From: Cladorhizidae sp. MBARI D1340-BT2 | Taxonomy: Eukaryota; Porifera; Demospongiae; Poecilosclerida; Cladorhizidae | Direction: 5' to 3' | DNA: 64,000 nucleotides | Assembly: GCA_028752905.1 (NCBI GenBank) | Contig: JAQNBH010000002.1 | Coordinates: forward strand, 38,198,975 to 38,262,974 | Shown: positions 34,501 through 47,968 of the stretch, piece after piece | Position numbering within the stretch: the first letter of the stretch is position 1 | How the letters are laid out: every line of letters begins with the position of its first letter | Program-made: the position numbers and the translations under genes | Notes under the pieces: generated by a model | The model's input: only the letters and a program-made list of their open reading frames with translations | Told to the model about the DNA's origin: nothing | Database searches by the model: none

Positions 34501-35420
34501 TGCTAGTTGGTGTGTAGTCCTGCCTGTACTGCCATGCTAGTTGGTGTGTAGTCCTACCTGTACTGCCATGCTAGTTGGTGTATAGTCCTACCTGTACTGC
34601 CATGATAGTTGGTGTGTAGTCCTACCTGTACTGCCATGCTAGTTGGTGTATAGTCCTACCTGTACTGCCATGCTAGTTGGTGTATAGTCCTACCTATGCT
34701 AGTTGGTGTGTAGTCCTACCTGTACTGCCATGCTAGTTGGTGTATAGTCCTGCCTGTACTGCCATGCTAGTTGGTGTGTAGTCCTACCTGTACTGCCATG
34801 CTAGTTGGTGTGTAGTCCTACCTGTACTGCCATGTTAGTTGGTGTATAGTCCTACCTGTACTGCCATGCTAGTTGGTGTGTAGTCCTACCTGTACTGCCA
34901 TGCTAGTTGGTGTGTAGTCCTACCTGTACTACCATGCTAGTTGGTGTGTAGTCCTACCTGTACTGCCATGCCAGTTGGTGTATAGTCCTACCTGTACTGC
35001 CATGCTAGTTGGTGTGTAGTCCTACCTGTACTGCCATGCTAGTTGGTGTGTAGTCCTGCCTGTACTGCCATGCTAGTTGGTGTATAGTCCTATCTGTACT
35101 GCCATGCTAGTTGGTGTGTAGTCCTACCTGTACTGCCATGCTAGTTGGTGTGTAGTCCTACCTGTACTGCCATGCTAGTTGGTGTGTAGTCCTACCTGTA
35201 CTGCCATGCTAGTTGGTGTGTAGTCCTACCTGTACTGCCATGCTAGTTGGTGTATAGTCCTACCTGTACTGCCATGATAGTTGGTGTGTAGTCCTACCTG
35301 TACTGCCATGCTAGTTGGTGTATAGTCCTACCTGTACTGCCATGCTAGTTGGTGTGTAGTCCTACCTGTACTGCCATGCTAGTTGGTGTGTAGTCCTACC
35401 TGTACTGCCATGCTAGTTGG
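31584..35420. repeat. 2.03-kb higher-order repeat pair within array A2
   Basis: Rare variants recur with a 2031-2032-bp shift: CATCCTAG at 31584 and 33616, ACCTATGCTA at 32661 and 34692, and CTACCATG at 32898 and 34929. The one-base change in shift coincides with CCATCTAG at about 33718, where one C has been lost. The match fades near 35420. Confidence 0.85.
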
Positions 35421-36145
35421 TGTATAGTCCTACCTGTACTGCCATGCTAGTTGGTGTGTAGTCCTACCTGTACTGCCATGCTAGTTGGTGTATAGTCCTG
35501 CCTGTACTGCCATGCTAGTTGGTGTGTAGTCCTACCTGTACTGCCATGCTAGTTGGTGTGTAGTCCTACCTGTACTGCCATGCTAGTTGGTGTATAGTCC
35601 TACCTGTACTGCCATGATAGTTGGTGTGTAGTCCTACCTGTACTGCCATGCTAGTTGGTGTGTAGTCCTACCTGTACTGCCATGCTAGTTGGTGTGTAGT
35701 CCTACCTGTACTGCCATGCTAGTTGGTGTGTAGTCCTGCCTGTACTGCCATGCTAGTTGGTGTGTAGTCCTACCTGTACTGCCATGCTAGTTGGTGTGTA
35801 GTCCTACCTGTACTGCCATGCTAGTTGGTGTATAGTCCTGCCTGTACTGCCATGCTAGTTGGTGTCTAGTCCTACCTGTATACTGCCATGCTAGTTGGTG
35901 TGTAGTCCTACCTGTACTGCCATGCTAGTTGGTGTGTAGTCCTACCTGTACTGCCATGCTAGTTGGTGTGTAGTCCTACCTGTACTGCCATGCTAGTTGG
36001 TGTGTAGTCCTACCTGTACTGCCATGCTAGTTGGTGTGTAGTCCTACCTGTACTGCCATCCTAGTTGGTGTGCAGTCCTAACTGTACTGCCATGCTAGTT
36101 GGTGTGTAGTCCTAACTGTACTGCCATGCTAGTTGGTGTATAGTC

Positions 36146-36297
36146 GCCGGTGAAATACCACTACTTTCATCGTTTCTTTACTTATTCGATGAGGCGGAGC
36201 TGGGTCTTGCGGCCCACCTTCTGGATTTAAGGTCCTCTCCGAGGGCCGATCCGAGTCGAAGACAGTGTCAGGTGGGGAGTTTGGCTGGGGCGGCACA
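36146..36297 (+). pseudogene. 28S rRNA fragment, copy 3
   Basis: Same 152-bp large-subunit rRNA piece, same orientation and same flanking variant units as copies 1 and 2. By eye its sequence is the same as copy 1. Confidence 0.9.
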
Positions 36298-39200
36298 TAG
36301 TCCTACCTGTACTGCCATGCTAGTTGGTGTATAGTCCTATCTGTACTGCCATGCTAGTTGGTGTGTAGTCCTACCTGTGCTGCCATGCTAGTTGGTGTGT
36401 AGTCCTACCTGTACTGCCATGCTAGTTGGTGTGTAGTCCTACCTGTACTGCCATGCTAGTTGGTGTGTAGTCCTACCTGTACTGCCATGCTAGTTGGTGT
36501 ATAGTCCTACCTGTACTGCCATGCTAGTTGGTGTGTAGTCCTACCTGTACTGCCATGCTAGTTGGTGTGTAGTCCTACCTGTACTGCCATGCTAGTTGGT
36601 GTGTAGTCCTACCTGTACTGCCATGCTAGTTGGTGTGTAGTCCTACCTGTACTGCCATGCTAGTTGGTGTATAGTCCTACCTGTACTGCCATGATAGTTG
36701 GTGTGTAGTCCTACCTGTACTGCCATGCTAGTTGGTGTATAGTCCTACCTGTACTGCCATGCTAGTTGGTGTGTAGTCCTACCTGTACTGCCATGCTAGT
36801 TGGTGTGTAGTCCTACCTGTACTGCCATGCTAGTTGGTGTATAGTCCTACCTATGCTAGTTGGTGTGTAGTCCTACCTGTACTGCCATGCTAGTTGGTGT
36901 ATAGTCCTGCCTGTACTGCCATGCTAGTTGGTGTGTAGTCCTACCTGTACTGCCATGCTAGTTGGTGTGTAGTCCTACCTGTACTGCCATGCTAGTTGGT
37001 GTATAGTCCTACCTGTACTGCCATGATAGTTGGTGTGTAGTCCTACCTGTACTGCCATGCTAGTTGGTGTGTAGTCCTACCTGTACTGCCATGCTAGTTG
37101 GTGTGTAGTCCTACCTGTACTGCCATGCTAGTTGGTGTGTAGTCCTGCCTGTACTGCCATGCTAGTTGGTGTGTAGTCCTACCTGTACTGCCATGCTAGT
37201 TGGTGTGTAGTCCTACCTGTACTGCCATGCTAGTTGGTGTATAGTCCTGCCTGTACTGCCATGCTAGTTGGTGTCTAGTCCTACCTGTATACTGCCATGC
37301 TAGTTGGTGTGTAGTCCTACCTGTACTGCCATGCTAGTTGGTGTGTAGTCCTACCTGTACTGCCATGCTAGTTGGTGTGTAGTCCTACCTGTACTGCCAT
37401 GCTAGTTGGTGTGTAGTCCTACCTGTACTGCCATGCTAGTTGGTGTGTAGTCCTACCTGTACTGCCATGCTAGTTGGGTGTAGTCCTACCTGTACTGCCA
37501 TGCTAGTTGGTGTGTAGTCCTACTTGTACTGCCATGCTAGTTGGTGTGTAGTCCTACCTGTACTGCCATGCTAGTTGGTGTGTAGTCCTACCTGTACTGC
37601 CATGCTAGTTGGTGTGTAGTCCTACTTGTACTGCCATGCTAGTTGGTGTGTAGTCCTACCTGTACTGCCATGCTAGTTGGTGTGTAGTCCTACCTGTACT
37701 GCCATGCTAGTTGGTGTGTAGTCCTACCTGTACTGCCATGCTAGTTGGTGTATAGTCCTACAGTACCTGTACTGCCATGCTAGTTGGTGTGTAGTCCTAC
37801 CTGTACTGCCATGCTAGTTGGTGTGTAGTCCTACCTGTACTGCCATGCTAGTTGGTGTGTAGTCCTACCTGTACTGCCATGCTAGTTGGTGTGTAGTCCT
37901 ACCTGTACTGCCATGCTAGTTGGTGTGTAGTCCTACCTGTACTGCCATGCTAGTTGGTGTATAGTCCTACCTGTACTGCCATGCTAGTTGGTGTATAGTC
38001 CTGCCTGTACTGCCATGCTAGTTGGTGTGTAGTCCTACCTGTACTGCCATGCTAGTTGGTGTATAGTCCTACCTGTACTGCCATGCTAGTTGGTGTGTAG
38101 TCCTGCCTGTACTGCCATGATAGTTGGTGTGTAGTCCTACCTGTACTGCCATGCTAGTTGGTGTGTAGTCCTGCCTGTACTGCCATGCTAGTTGGTGTGT
38201 AGTCCTACCTGTACTGCCATGCTAGTTGGTGTGTAGTCCTACCTGTACTGCCATGCTAGTTGGTGTGTAGTCCTACCTGTACTGCCATGCTAGTTGGTGT
38301 GTAGTCCTACCTGTACTGCCATGCTAGTTGGTGTATAGTCCTACCTGTACTGCCATGCTAGTTGGTGTGTAGTCCTACCTGTACTGCCATGCTAGTTGGT
38401 GTATAGTCCTGCCTGTACTGCCATGCTAGTTGGTGTGTAGTCCTACCTGTGCTGCCATGCTAGTTGGTGTGTAGTCCTACCTGTACTGCCATGCTAGTTG
38501 GTGTATAGTCCTACCTGTACTGCCATGCTAGTTGGTGTGTAGTCCTACCTGTACTGCCATGCTAGTTGGTGTATAGTCCTGCTGTACTGCCATGGTAGTT
38601 GGTGTGTAGTCCTACCTGTACTGCCATGCTAGTTGGTGTATAGTCCTACCTGTACTGCCATGCTAGTTGGTGTATAGTCCTACCTGTTCTGCCATGCTAG
38701 TTGGTGTGTAGTCCTACCTGTACTGCCATGCTAGTTGGTGTGTAGTCCTACCTGTACTGCCATGCTAGTTGGTGTGTAGTCCTACCTGTACTGCCATGCT
38801 AGTTGGTGTGTAGTCCTACCTGTACTGCCATGCTAGTTGGTGTGTAGTCCTACCTGTACTGCCATGCTAGTTGGTGTATAGTCCTACCTGTACTGCCATG
38901 CTAGTTGGTGTATAGTCCTACCTGTACTGCCATGCTAGTTGGTGTGTAGTCCTACTTGTACTGCCATGCTAGTTGGTGTGTAGTCCTACCTGTACTGCCA
39001 TCCTAGTTGGTGTGCAGTCCTACTTGTACTGCCATGCTAGTTGGTGTGTAGTCCTACCTGTACTGCCATGCTAGTTGGTGTGTAGTCCTACCTGTACTGC
39101 CATGCTAGTTGGTGTGTAGTCCTACCTGTACTGCCATGCTAGTTGGTGTGTAGTCCTACCTGTACTGCTATGCTAGTTGGTGTGTAGTCCTACCTGTACT

Positions 39201-41433
39201 GCCATGCTAGTTGGTGTGTAGTCCTACTTGTACTGCCATGCTAGTTGGTGTGTAGTCCTACCTGTACTGCTATGCTAGTTGGTGTGTAGTCCTACCTGTA
39301 CTGCCATGCTAGTTGGTGTGTAGTCGTACTTGTACTGCCATGCTAGTTGGTGTGTAGTCCTACCTGTACTGCCATGCTAGTTGGTGTGTAGTCCTACCTG
39401 TACTGCCATGCTAGTTGGTGTGTAGTCCTACCTGTACTGCCATGCTAGTTGGTGTATAGTCCTGCCTGTACTGCCATGCTAGTTGGTGTGTAGTCCTACC
39501 TGTACTGCCATGCTAGTTGGTGTATAGTCCTACCTGTACTGCCATGCTAGTTGGTGTGTAGTCCTACCTGTACTGTCATAGTTGGTGTGTAGTCCTACTG
39601 TACTGCCATGCTAGTTGGTGTGTAGTCCTACCTGTACTGCCATGCTAGTTGGTGTATAGTCATACCTGTACTGCCATGCTAGTTGGTGTGTAGTCCTACC
39701 TGTACTGCCATGCTAGTTGGTGTGTAGTCCTACCTGTACTGCCATGCTAGTTGGTGTGTAGTCCTACCTGTACTGCCATGCTAGTTGGTGTGTAGTCCTA
39801 CCTGTACTGCCATGCTAGTTGGTGTGTAGTCCTACCTGTACTGCCATGCTAGTTGGTGTGTAGTCCTACCTGTACTGCCATGCTAGTTGGTGTGTAGTCC
39901 TATGTACCTGTACTGCCATGCTAGTTGGTGTGTAGTCCTACCTGTAATGCCATGATAGTTGGTGTGTAGTCCTACCTGTACTGCCATGCTAGTTGGTGTA
40001 TAGTCCTACCTGTACTGCCATGTAAGTTGGTGTATAGTCCTACCTGTACTGCCATGCTAGTTGGTGTGTAGTCCTACCTGTACTGCCATGCTAGTTGGTG
40101 TATAGTCCTGCCTGTACTGCCATGCTAGTTGGTGTGTAGTCCTACCTGTACTGCCATGCTAGTTGGTGTGTAGTCCTACCTGTACTGCCATGCTAGTTGG
40201 TGTATAGTCCTACCTGTACTGCCATGCTAGTTGGTGTGTAGTCCTACCTGTACTGCCATGCTAGTTGGTGTGTAGTCCTACCTGTACTGCCATGCTAGTT
40301 GGTGTGTAGTCCTACCTGTACTGCCATGCTAGTTGGTGTGTAGTCCTACCTGTACTGCCATGCTAGTTGGTGTGTAGTCCTACCTGTACTGCCATGCTAG
40401 TTGGTGTGTAGTCCTACCTGTACTGCCATGCTAGTTGGTGTGTAGTCCTACCTGTACTGCCATGCTAGTTGGTGTGTAGTCCTACCTGTACTGCCATGCT
40501 AGTTGGTGTGTAGTCCTACCTGTACTGCCATGCTAGTTGGTGTATAGTCCTACAGTACCTGTACTGCCATGCTAGTTGGTGTGTAGTCCTACCTGTACTG
40601 CCATGCTAGTTGGTGTGTAGTCCTACCTGTACTGCCATGCTAGTTGGTGTATAGTCCTACCTGTACTGCCATGCTAGTTGGTGTATAGTCCTGTACTGCC
40701 ATGCTAGTTGGTGTGTAGTCCTACCTGTACTGCCATGCTAGTTGGTGTATAGTCCTACCTGTACTGCCATGCTAGTTGGTGTGTAGTCCTACCTGTACTG
40801 CCATGCTAGTTGGTGTGTAGTCCTACCTGTACTGCCATGCTAGTTGGTGTGTAGTCCTGCCTGTACTGCCATGCTAGTTGGTGTGTAGTCCTACCTGTAC
40901 TGCCATGCTAGTTGGTGTGTAGTCCTGCCTGTACTGTCATGCTAGTTGGTGTGTAGTCCTACCTGTACTGCCATGCTAGTTGGTGTGTAGTTCTACCTGT
41001 ACTGCCATGCTACAGTAGTTGGTGTGTAGTCCTACCTGTACTGCCATGCTAGTTGGTGTGTAGTCCTACCTGTACTGCCATGCTAGTTGGTGTATAGTCC
41101 TACCTGTACTGCCATGCTAGTTGGTGTGTAGTCCTACCTGTACTGCCATGCTAGTTGGTGTGTAGTCCTACCTGTACTGCCATGCTAGTTGGTGTGTAGT
41201 CCTACCTGTACTGCCATGCTAGTTGGTGTGTAGTCCTACCTGTACTGCCATCCTAGTTGGTGTGCAGTCCTAACTGTACTGCCATGCTAGTTGGTGTATA
41301 GTCCTACCTGTACTGCCATGCTAGTTGGTGTGTAGTCCTACCTGTACTGCCATCCTAGTTGGTGTGCAGTCCTAACTGTACTGCCATGCTAGTTGGTGTG
41401 TAGTCCTAACTGTACTGCCATGCTAGTTGGTGT

Positions 41434-41439
41434 ATAGTC
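41434..41439. other. Empty 28S insertion site
   Basis: Here the variant units that flank every 28S copy (GTGCAG/CCTAAC units on the left, CTATC then TGTGCTG units on the right) are joined directly as GTGTATAGTCCTACC with a single ATAGTC and no insert. This is the expected pre-insertion sequence. It could also arise by exact deletion between the two ATAGTC copies. Confidence 0.75.
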
Positions 41440-43058
41440 CTACCTGTACTGCCATGCTAGTTGGTGTATAGTCCTATCTGTACTGCCATGCTAGTTGGTG
41501 TGTAGTCCTACCTGTGCTGCCATGCTAGTTGGTGTGTAGTCCTACCTGTACTGCCATGCTAGTTGGTGTGTAGTCCTACCTGTACTGCCATGCTAGTTGG
41601 TGTGTAGTCCTACCTGTACTGCCATGCTAGTTGGTGTATAGTCCTACCTGTACTGCCATGCTAGTTGGTGTGTAGTCCTACCTGTACTGCCATGCTAGTT
41701 GGTGTGTAGTCCTACCTGTACTGCCATGCTAGTTGGTGTATAGTCCTGCCTGTACTGCCATGCTAGTTGGTGTGTAGTCCTACCTGTACTGCCATGCTAG
41801 TTGGTGTGTAGTCCTACCTGTACTGCCATGCTAGTTGGTGTGTAGTCCTACCTGTACTGCCATGCTAGTTGGTGTGTAGTCCTACCTGTACTGCCAGTGT
41901 ATAGTCCTACCTGTACTGCCATGATAGTTGGTGTGTAGTCCTACCTGTACTGCCATGCTAGTTGGTGTATAGTCCTACCTGTACTGCCATGCTAGTTGGT
42001 GTATAGTCCTACCTATGCTAGTTGGTGTGTAGTCCTACCTGTACTGCCATGCTAGTTGGTGTATAGTCCTGCCTGTACTGCCATGCTAGTTGGTGTGTAG
42101 TCCTACCTGTACTGCCATGCTAGTTGGTGTGTAGTCCTACCTGTACTGCCATGCTAGTTGGTGTATAGTCCTACCTGTACTGCCATGATAGTTGGTGTGT
42201 AGTCCTACCTGTACTGCCATGCTAGTTGGTGTGTAGTCCTATGTACCTGTACTGCCATGCTAGTTGGTGTGTAGTCCTGCCTGTACTGCCATGCTAGTTG
42301 GTGTGTAGTCCTGCCTGTACTGCCATGCTAGTTGGTGTGTAGTCCTACCTGTACTGCCATGCTAGTTGGTGTATAGTCCTACCTGTACTGCCATGCTAGT
42401 TGGTGTGTAGTCCTGCCTGTACTGCCATGCTAGTTGGTGTGTAGTCCTACCTGTACTGCCATGCTAGTTGGTGTGTAGTCCTGCCTGTACTGCCATGCTA
42501 GTTGGTGTGTAGTCCTACCTGTACTGCCATGCTAGTTGGTGTGTAGTCCTACCTGTACTGCCATGCTAGTTGGTGTGTAGTCCTACCTGTACTGCCATGC
42601 TAGTTGGTGTGTAGTCCTACCTGTACTGCCATGCTAGTTGGTGTATAGTCCTACCTGTACTGCCATGCTAGTTGGTGTGTAGTCCTACCTGTACTGCCAT
42701 GCTAGTTGGTGTATAGTCCTGCCTGTACTGCCATGCTAGTTGGTGTGTAGTCCTACCTGTACTGCCATGCTAGTTGGTGTATAGTCCTACCTGTACTGCC
42801 ATGCTAGTTGGTGTGTAGTCCTACCTGTACTGCCATGCTAGTTGGTGTATAGTCCTACCTGTACTGCCATGCTAGTTGGTGTGTAGTCCTACCTGTACTG
42901 CCATGCTAGTTGGTGTGTAGTCCTACCTGTACTGCCATGCTAGTTGGTGTGTAGTCCTACCTGTACTGCCATCCTAGTTGGTGTGCAGTCCTAACTGTAC
43001 TGCCATGCTAGTTGGTGTGTAGTCCTAACTGTACTGCCATGCTAGTTGGTGTATAGTC

Positions 43059-43210
43059 GCCGGTGAAATACCACTACTTTCATCGTTTCTTTACTTATTC
43101 GATGAGGCGGAGCTGGGTCTTGCGGCCCACCTTCTGGATTTAAGGTCCTCTCCGAGGGCCGATCCGAGTCGAAGACAGTGTCAGGTGGGGAGTTTGGCTG
43201 GGGCGGCACA
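43059..43210 (+). pseudogene. 28S rRNA fragment, copy 4
   Basis: Same 152-bp fragment and flanks. The following block also matches the one after copy 2, including the unit with GTAGTCATACC (5411 and 43686), so copies 2 and 4 are in closely related higher-order repeats. Confidence 0.9.
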
Positions 43211-46200
43211 TAGTCCTACCTGTACTGCCATGCTAGTTGGTGTATAGTCCTATCTGTACTGCCATGCTAGTTGGTGTGTAGTCCTACCTGTGCTGCCATG
43301 CTAGTTGGTGTGTAGTCCTACCTGTACTGCCATGCTAGTTGGTGTGTAGTCCTACCTGTACTGCCATGCTAGTTGGTGTATAGTCCTACCTGTACTGCCA
43401 TGCTAGTTGGTGTGTAGTCCTACCTGTACTGCCATGCTAGTTGGTGTGTAGTCCTGCCTGTACTGCCATGCTAGTTGGTGTATAGTCCTACCTGTACTGC
43501 CATGCTAGTTGGTGTGTAGTCCTACCTGTACTGCCATGCTAGTTGGTGTGTAGTCCTACCTGTACTGCCATGCTAGTTGGTGTGTAGTCCTACCTGTACT
43601 GCCATGCTAGTTGGTGTGTAGTCCTACCTGTACTGCCATGCTAGTTGGTGTATAGTCCTACCTGTACTGCCATGATAGTTGGTGTGTAGTCATACCTGTA
43701 CTGCCATGCTAGTTGGTGTATAGTCCTACCTGTACTGCCATGCTAGTTGGTGTGTAGTCCTACCTGTACTGCCATGCTAGTTGGTGTGTAGTCCTACCTG
43801 TACTGCCATGCTAGTTGGTGTATAGTCCTACCTATGCTAGTTGGTGTGTAGTCCTACCTGTACTGCCATGCTAGTTGGTGTATAGTCCTGCCTGTACTGC
43901 CATGCTAGTTGGTGTGTAGTCCTACCTGTACTGCCATGCTAGTTGGTGTGTAGTCCTACCTGTACTGCCATGCTAGTTGGTGTATAGTCCTACCTGTACT
44001 GCCATGATAGTTGGTGTGTAGTCCTACCTGTACTGCCATGCTAGTTGGTGTGTAGTCCTACCTGTACTGCCATGCTAGTTGGTGTGTAGTCCTACCTGTA
44101 CTGCCATGCTAGTTGGTGTGTAGTCCTGCCTGTACTGCCATGCTAGTTGGTGTGTAGTCCTACCTGTACTGCCATGCTAGTTGGTGTGTAGTCCTACCTG
44201 TACTGCCATGCTAGTTGGTGTATAGTCCTGCCTGTACTGCCATGCTAGTTGGTGTCTAGTCCTACCTGTATACTGCCATGCTAGTTGGTGTGTAGTCCTA
44301 CCTGTACTGCCATGCTAGTTGGTGTGTAGTCCTACCTGTACTGCCATGCTAGTTGGTGTGTAGTCCTACCTGTACTGCCATGCTAGTTGGTGTGTAGTCC
44401 TACCTGTACTGCCATGCTAGTTGGTGTGTAGTCCTACCTGTACTGCCATGCTAGTTGGTGTGTAGTCCTACCTGTACTGCCATGCTAGTTGGTGTGTAGT
44501 CCTACTTGTACTGCCATGCTAGTTGGTGTGTAGTCCTACCTGTACTGCCATGCTAGTTGGTGTGTAGTCCTACCTGTACTGCCATGCTAGTTGGTGTGTA
44601 GTCCTACTTGTACTGCCATGCTAGTTGGTGTGTAGTCCTACCTGTACTGCCATGCTAGTTGGTGTGTAGTCCTACCTGTACTGCCATGCTAGTTGGTGTG
44701 TAGTCCTACCTGTACTGCCATGCTAGTTGGTGTGTAGTCCTACCTGTACTGCCATGCTAGTTGGTGTATAGTCCTACCTGTACTGCCATGCTAGTTGGTG
44801 TATAGTCCTGCCTGTACTGCCATGCTAGTTGGTGTGTAGTCCTACCTGTACTGCCATGCTAGTTGGTGTATAGTCCTACCTGTACTGCCATGCTAGTTGG
44901 TGTGTAGTCCTGCCTGTACTGCCATGCTAGTTGGTGTGTAGTCCTACCTGTACTGCCATGCTAGTTGGTGTGTAGTCCTGCCTGTACTGCCATGCTAGTT
45001 GGTGTGTAGTCCTACCTGTACTGCCATGCTAGTTGGTGTGTAGTCCTACCTGTACTGCCATGCTAGTTGGTGTGTAGTCCTACCTGTACTGCCATGCTAG
45101 TTGGTGTGTAGTCCTACCTGTACTGCCATGCTAGTTGGTGTATAGTCCTACAGTACTGCCATGCTAGTTGGTGTGTAGTCCTACCTGTACTGCCATGCTA
45201 GTTGGTGTATAGTCCTGCCTGTACTGCCATGGTAGTTGGTGTGTAGTCCTACTTGTACTGCCATGCTAGTTGGTGTATAGTCCTACCTGTACTGCCATGC
45301 TAGTTGGTGTATAGTCCTACCTGTTCTGCCATGCTAGTTGGTGTGTAGTCCTACCTGTACTGCCATGCTAGTTGGTGTGTAGTCCTACCTGTACTGCCAT
45401 GCTAGTTGGTGTGTAGTCCTACCTGTGCTGCCATGCTAGTTGGTGTGTAGTCCTACCTGTACTGCCATGCTAGTTGGTGTGTAGTCCTACCTGTACTGCC
45501 ATGCTAGTTGGTGTGTAGTCCTACCTGTACTGCCATGCTAGTTGGTGTGTAGTCCTACTTGTACTGCCATGCTAGTTGGTGTGTAGTCCTACCTGTACTG
45601 CCATGCTAGTTGGTGTGTAGTCCTACCTGTACTGCCATGCTAGTTGGTGTATAGTCCTACAGTACCTGTACTGCCATGCTAGTTGGTGTGTAGTCCTACC
45701 TGTACTGCCATGCTAGTTGGTGTGTAGTCCTACCTGTACTGCCATGCTAGTTGGTGTGTAGTCCTACCTGTACTGCCATGCTAGTTGGTGTATAGTCCTA
45801 CAGTACCTGTACTGCCATGCTAGTTGGTGTGTAGTCCTACCTGTACTGCCATGCTAGTTGGTGTGTAGTCCTACCTGTACTGCCATGCTAGTTGGTGTAT
45901 AGTCCTACCTGTACTGCCATGCTAGTTGGTGTATAGTCCTGCCTGTACTGCCATGCTAGTTGGTGTGTAGTCCTACCTGTACTGCCATGCTAGTTGGTGT
46001 ATAGTCCTACCTGTACTGCCATGCTAGTTGGTGTGTAGTCCTGCCTGTACTGCCATGCTAGTTGGTGTGTAGTCCTACCTGTACTGCCATGCTAGTTGGT
46101 GTGTAGTCCTGCCTGTACTGCCATGCTAGTTGGTGTGTAGTCTTACCTGTACTGCCATGCTAGTTGGTGTGTAGTCCTACCTGTACTGCCATGCTAGTTG

Positions 46201-47372
46201 GTGTGTAGTCCTACCTGTACTGCCATGCTAGTTGGTGTGTAGTCCTACCTGTACTGCCATGCTAGTTGGTGTGTAGTCCTACCTGTACTGCCATGCTAGT
46301 TGGTGTGTAGTCCTACCTGTACTGCCATGCTAGTTGGTGTATAGTCCTACCTGTGCTGCCATGCTAGTTGGTGTGTAGTCCTACCTGTACTGCCATGCTA
46401 GTTGGTGTGTAGTCCTACCTGTACTGCCATGCTAGTTGGTGTGTAGTCCTACCTGTACTGCCATGCTAGTTGGTGTGTAGTCCTACCTGTACTGCCATGC
46501 TAGTTGGTGTGTAGTCCTACCTGTACTGCCATGCTAGTTGGTGTATAGTCCTACCTGTACTGCCATGCTAGTTGGTGTGTAGTCCTACCTGTACTGCCAT
46601 GCTAGTTGGTGTATAGTCCTGCCTGTACTGCCATGCTAGTTGGTGTGTAGTCCTACCTGTGCTGCCATGCTAGTTGGTGTGTAGTCCTACCTGTACTGCC
46701 ATGCTAGTTGGTGTATAGTCCTACCTGTACTGCCATGCTAGTTGGTGTGTAGTCCTACCTGTACTGCCATGCTAGTTGGTGTATAGTCCTGCCTGTACTG
46801 CCATGGTAGTTGGTGTGTAGTCCTACCTGTACTGCCATGCTAGTTGGTGTATAGTCCTACCTGTACTGCCATGCTAGTTGGTGTGTAGTCCTACCTGTAC
46901 TGCCATGCTAGTTGGTGTGTAGTCCTACCTGTACTGCCATGCTAGTTGGTGTATAGTCCTACCTGTACTGCCATGCTAGTTGGTGTGTAGTCCTACCTGT
47001 ACTGCCATGCTAGTTGGTGTATAGTCCTGCCTGTACTGCCATGCAAGTTGGTGTGTAGTCCTACCTGTACTGCCATGCTAGTTGGTGTATAGTCCTACCT
47101 GTACTGCCATGCTACATGTAGTTGGTGTGTAGTCCTACCTGTACTGCCATGCTAGTTGGTGTATAGTCCTACCTGTACTGCCATGCTAGTTGGTGTGTAG
47201 TCCTACCTGTACTGCCATGCTAGTTGGTGTGTAGTCCTACCTGTACTGCCATGCTAGTTGGTGTGTAGTCCTACCTGTACTGCCATCCTAGTTGGTGTGC
47301 AGTCCTAACTGTACTGCCATGCTAGTTGGTGTGTAGTCCTAACTGTACTGCCATGCTAGTTGGTGTATAGTC

Positions 47373-47524
47373 GCCGGTGAAATACCACTACTTTCATCGT
47401 TTCTTTACTTATTCGATGAGGCGGAGCTGGGTCTTGCGGCCCACCTTCTGGATTTAAGGTCCTCTCCGAGGGCCGATCCGAGTCGAAGACAGTGTCAGGT
47501 GGGGAGTTTGGCTGGGGCGGCACA
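47373..47524 (+). pseudogene. 28S rRNA fragment, copy 5
   Basis: Last copy of the 28S fragment before segment S2, with the same orientation, ends and flanking variants. The MITE at 47969 lies 445 bp downstream. Confidence 0.9.
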
Positions 47525-47968
47525 TAGTCCTACCTGTACTGCCATGCTAGTTGGTGTATAGTCCTATCTGTACTGCCATGCTAGTTGGTGTGTAGTCCTA
47601 CCTGTGCTGCCATGCTAGTTGGTGTGTAGTCCTACCTGTACTGCCATGCTAGTTGGTGTGTAGTCCTACTTGTACTGCCATGCTAGTTGGTGTGTAGTCC
47701 TACCTGTACTGCCATGCTAGTTGGTGTGTAGTCCTACCTGTACTGCCATGCTAGTTGGTGTGTAGTCCTACCTGTACTGCCATGCTAGTTGGTGTGTAGT
47801 CCTACCTGTACTGCCATGCTAGTTGGTGTATAGTCCTACCTGTACTGCCATGCTAGTTGGTGTATAGTCCTGCCTGTACTGCCATGCTAGTTGGTGTGTA
47901 GTCCTACCTGTACTGCCATGCTAGTTGGTGTATAGTCCTACCTGTACTGCCATGCTAGTTGGTGTGTA

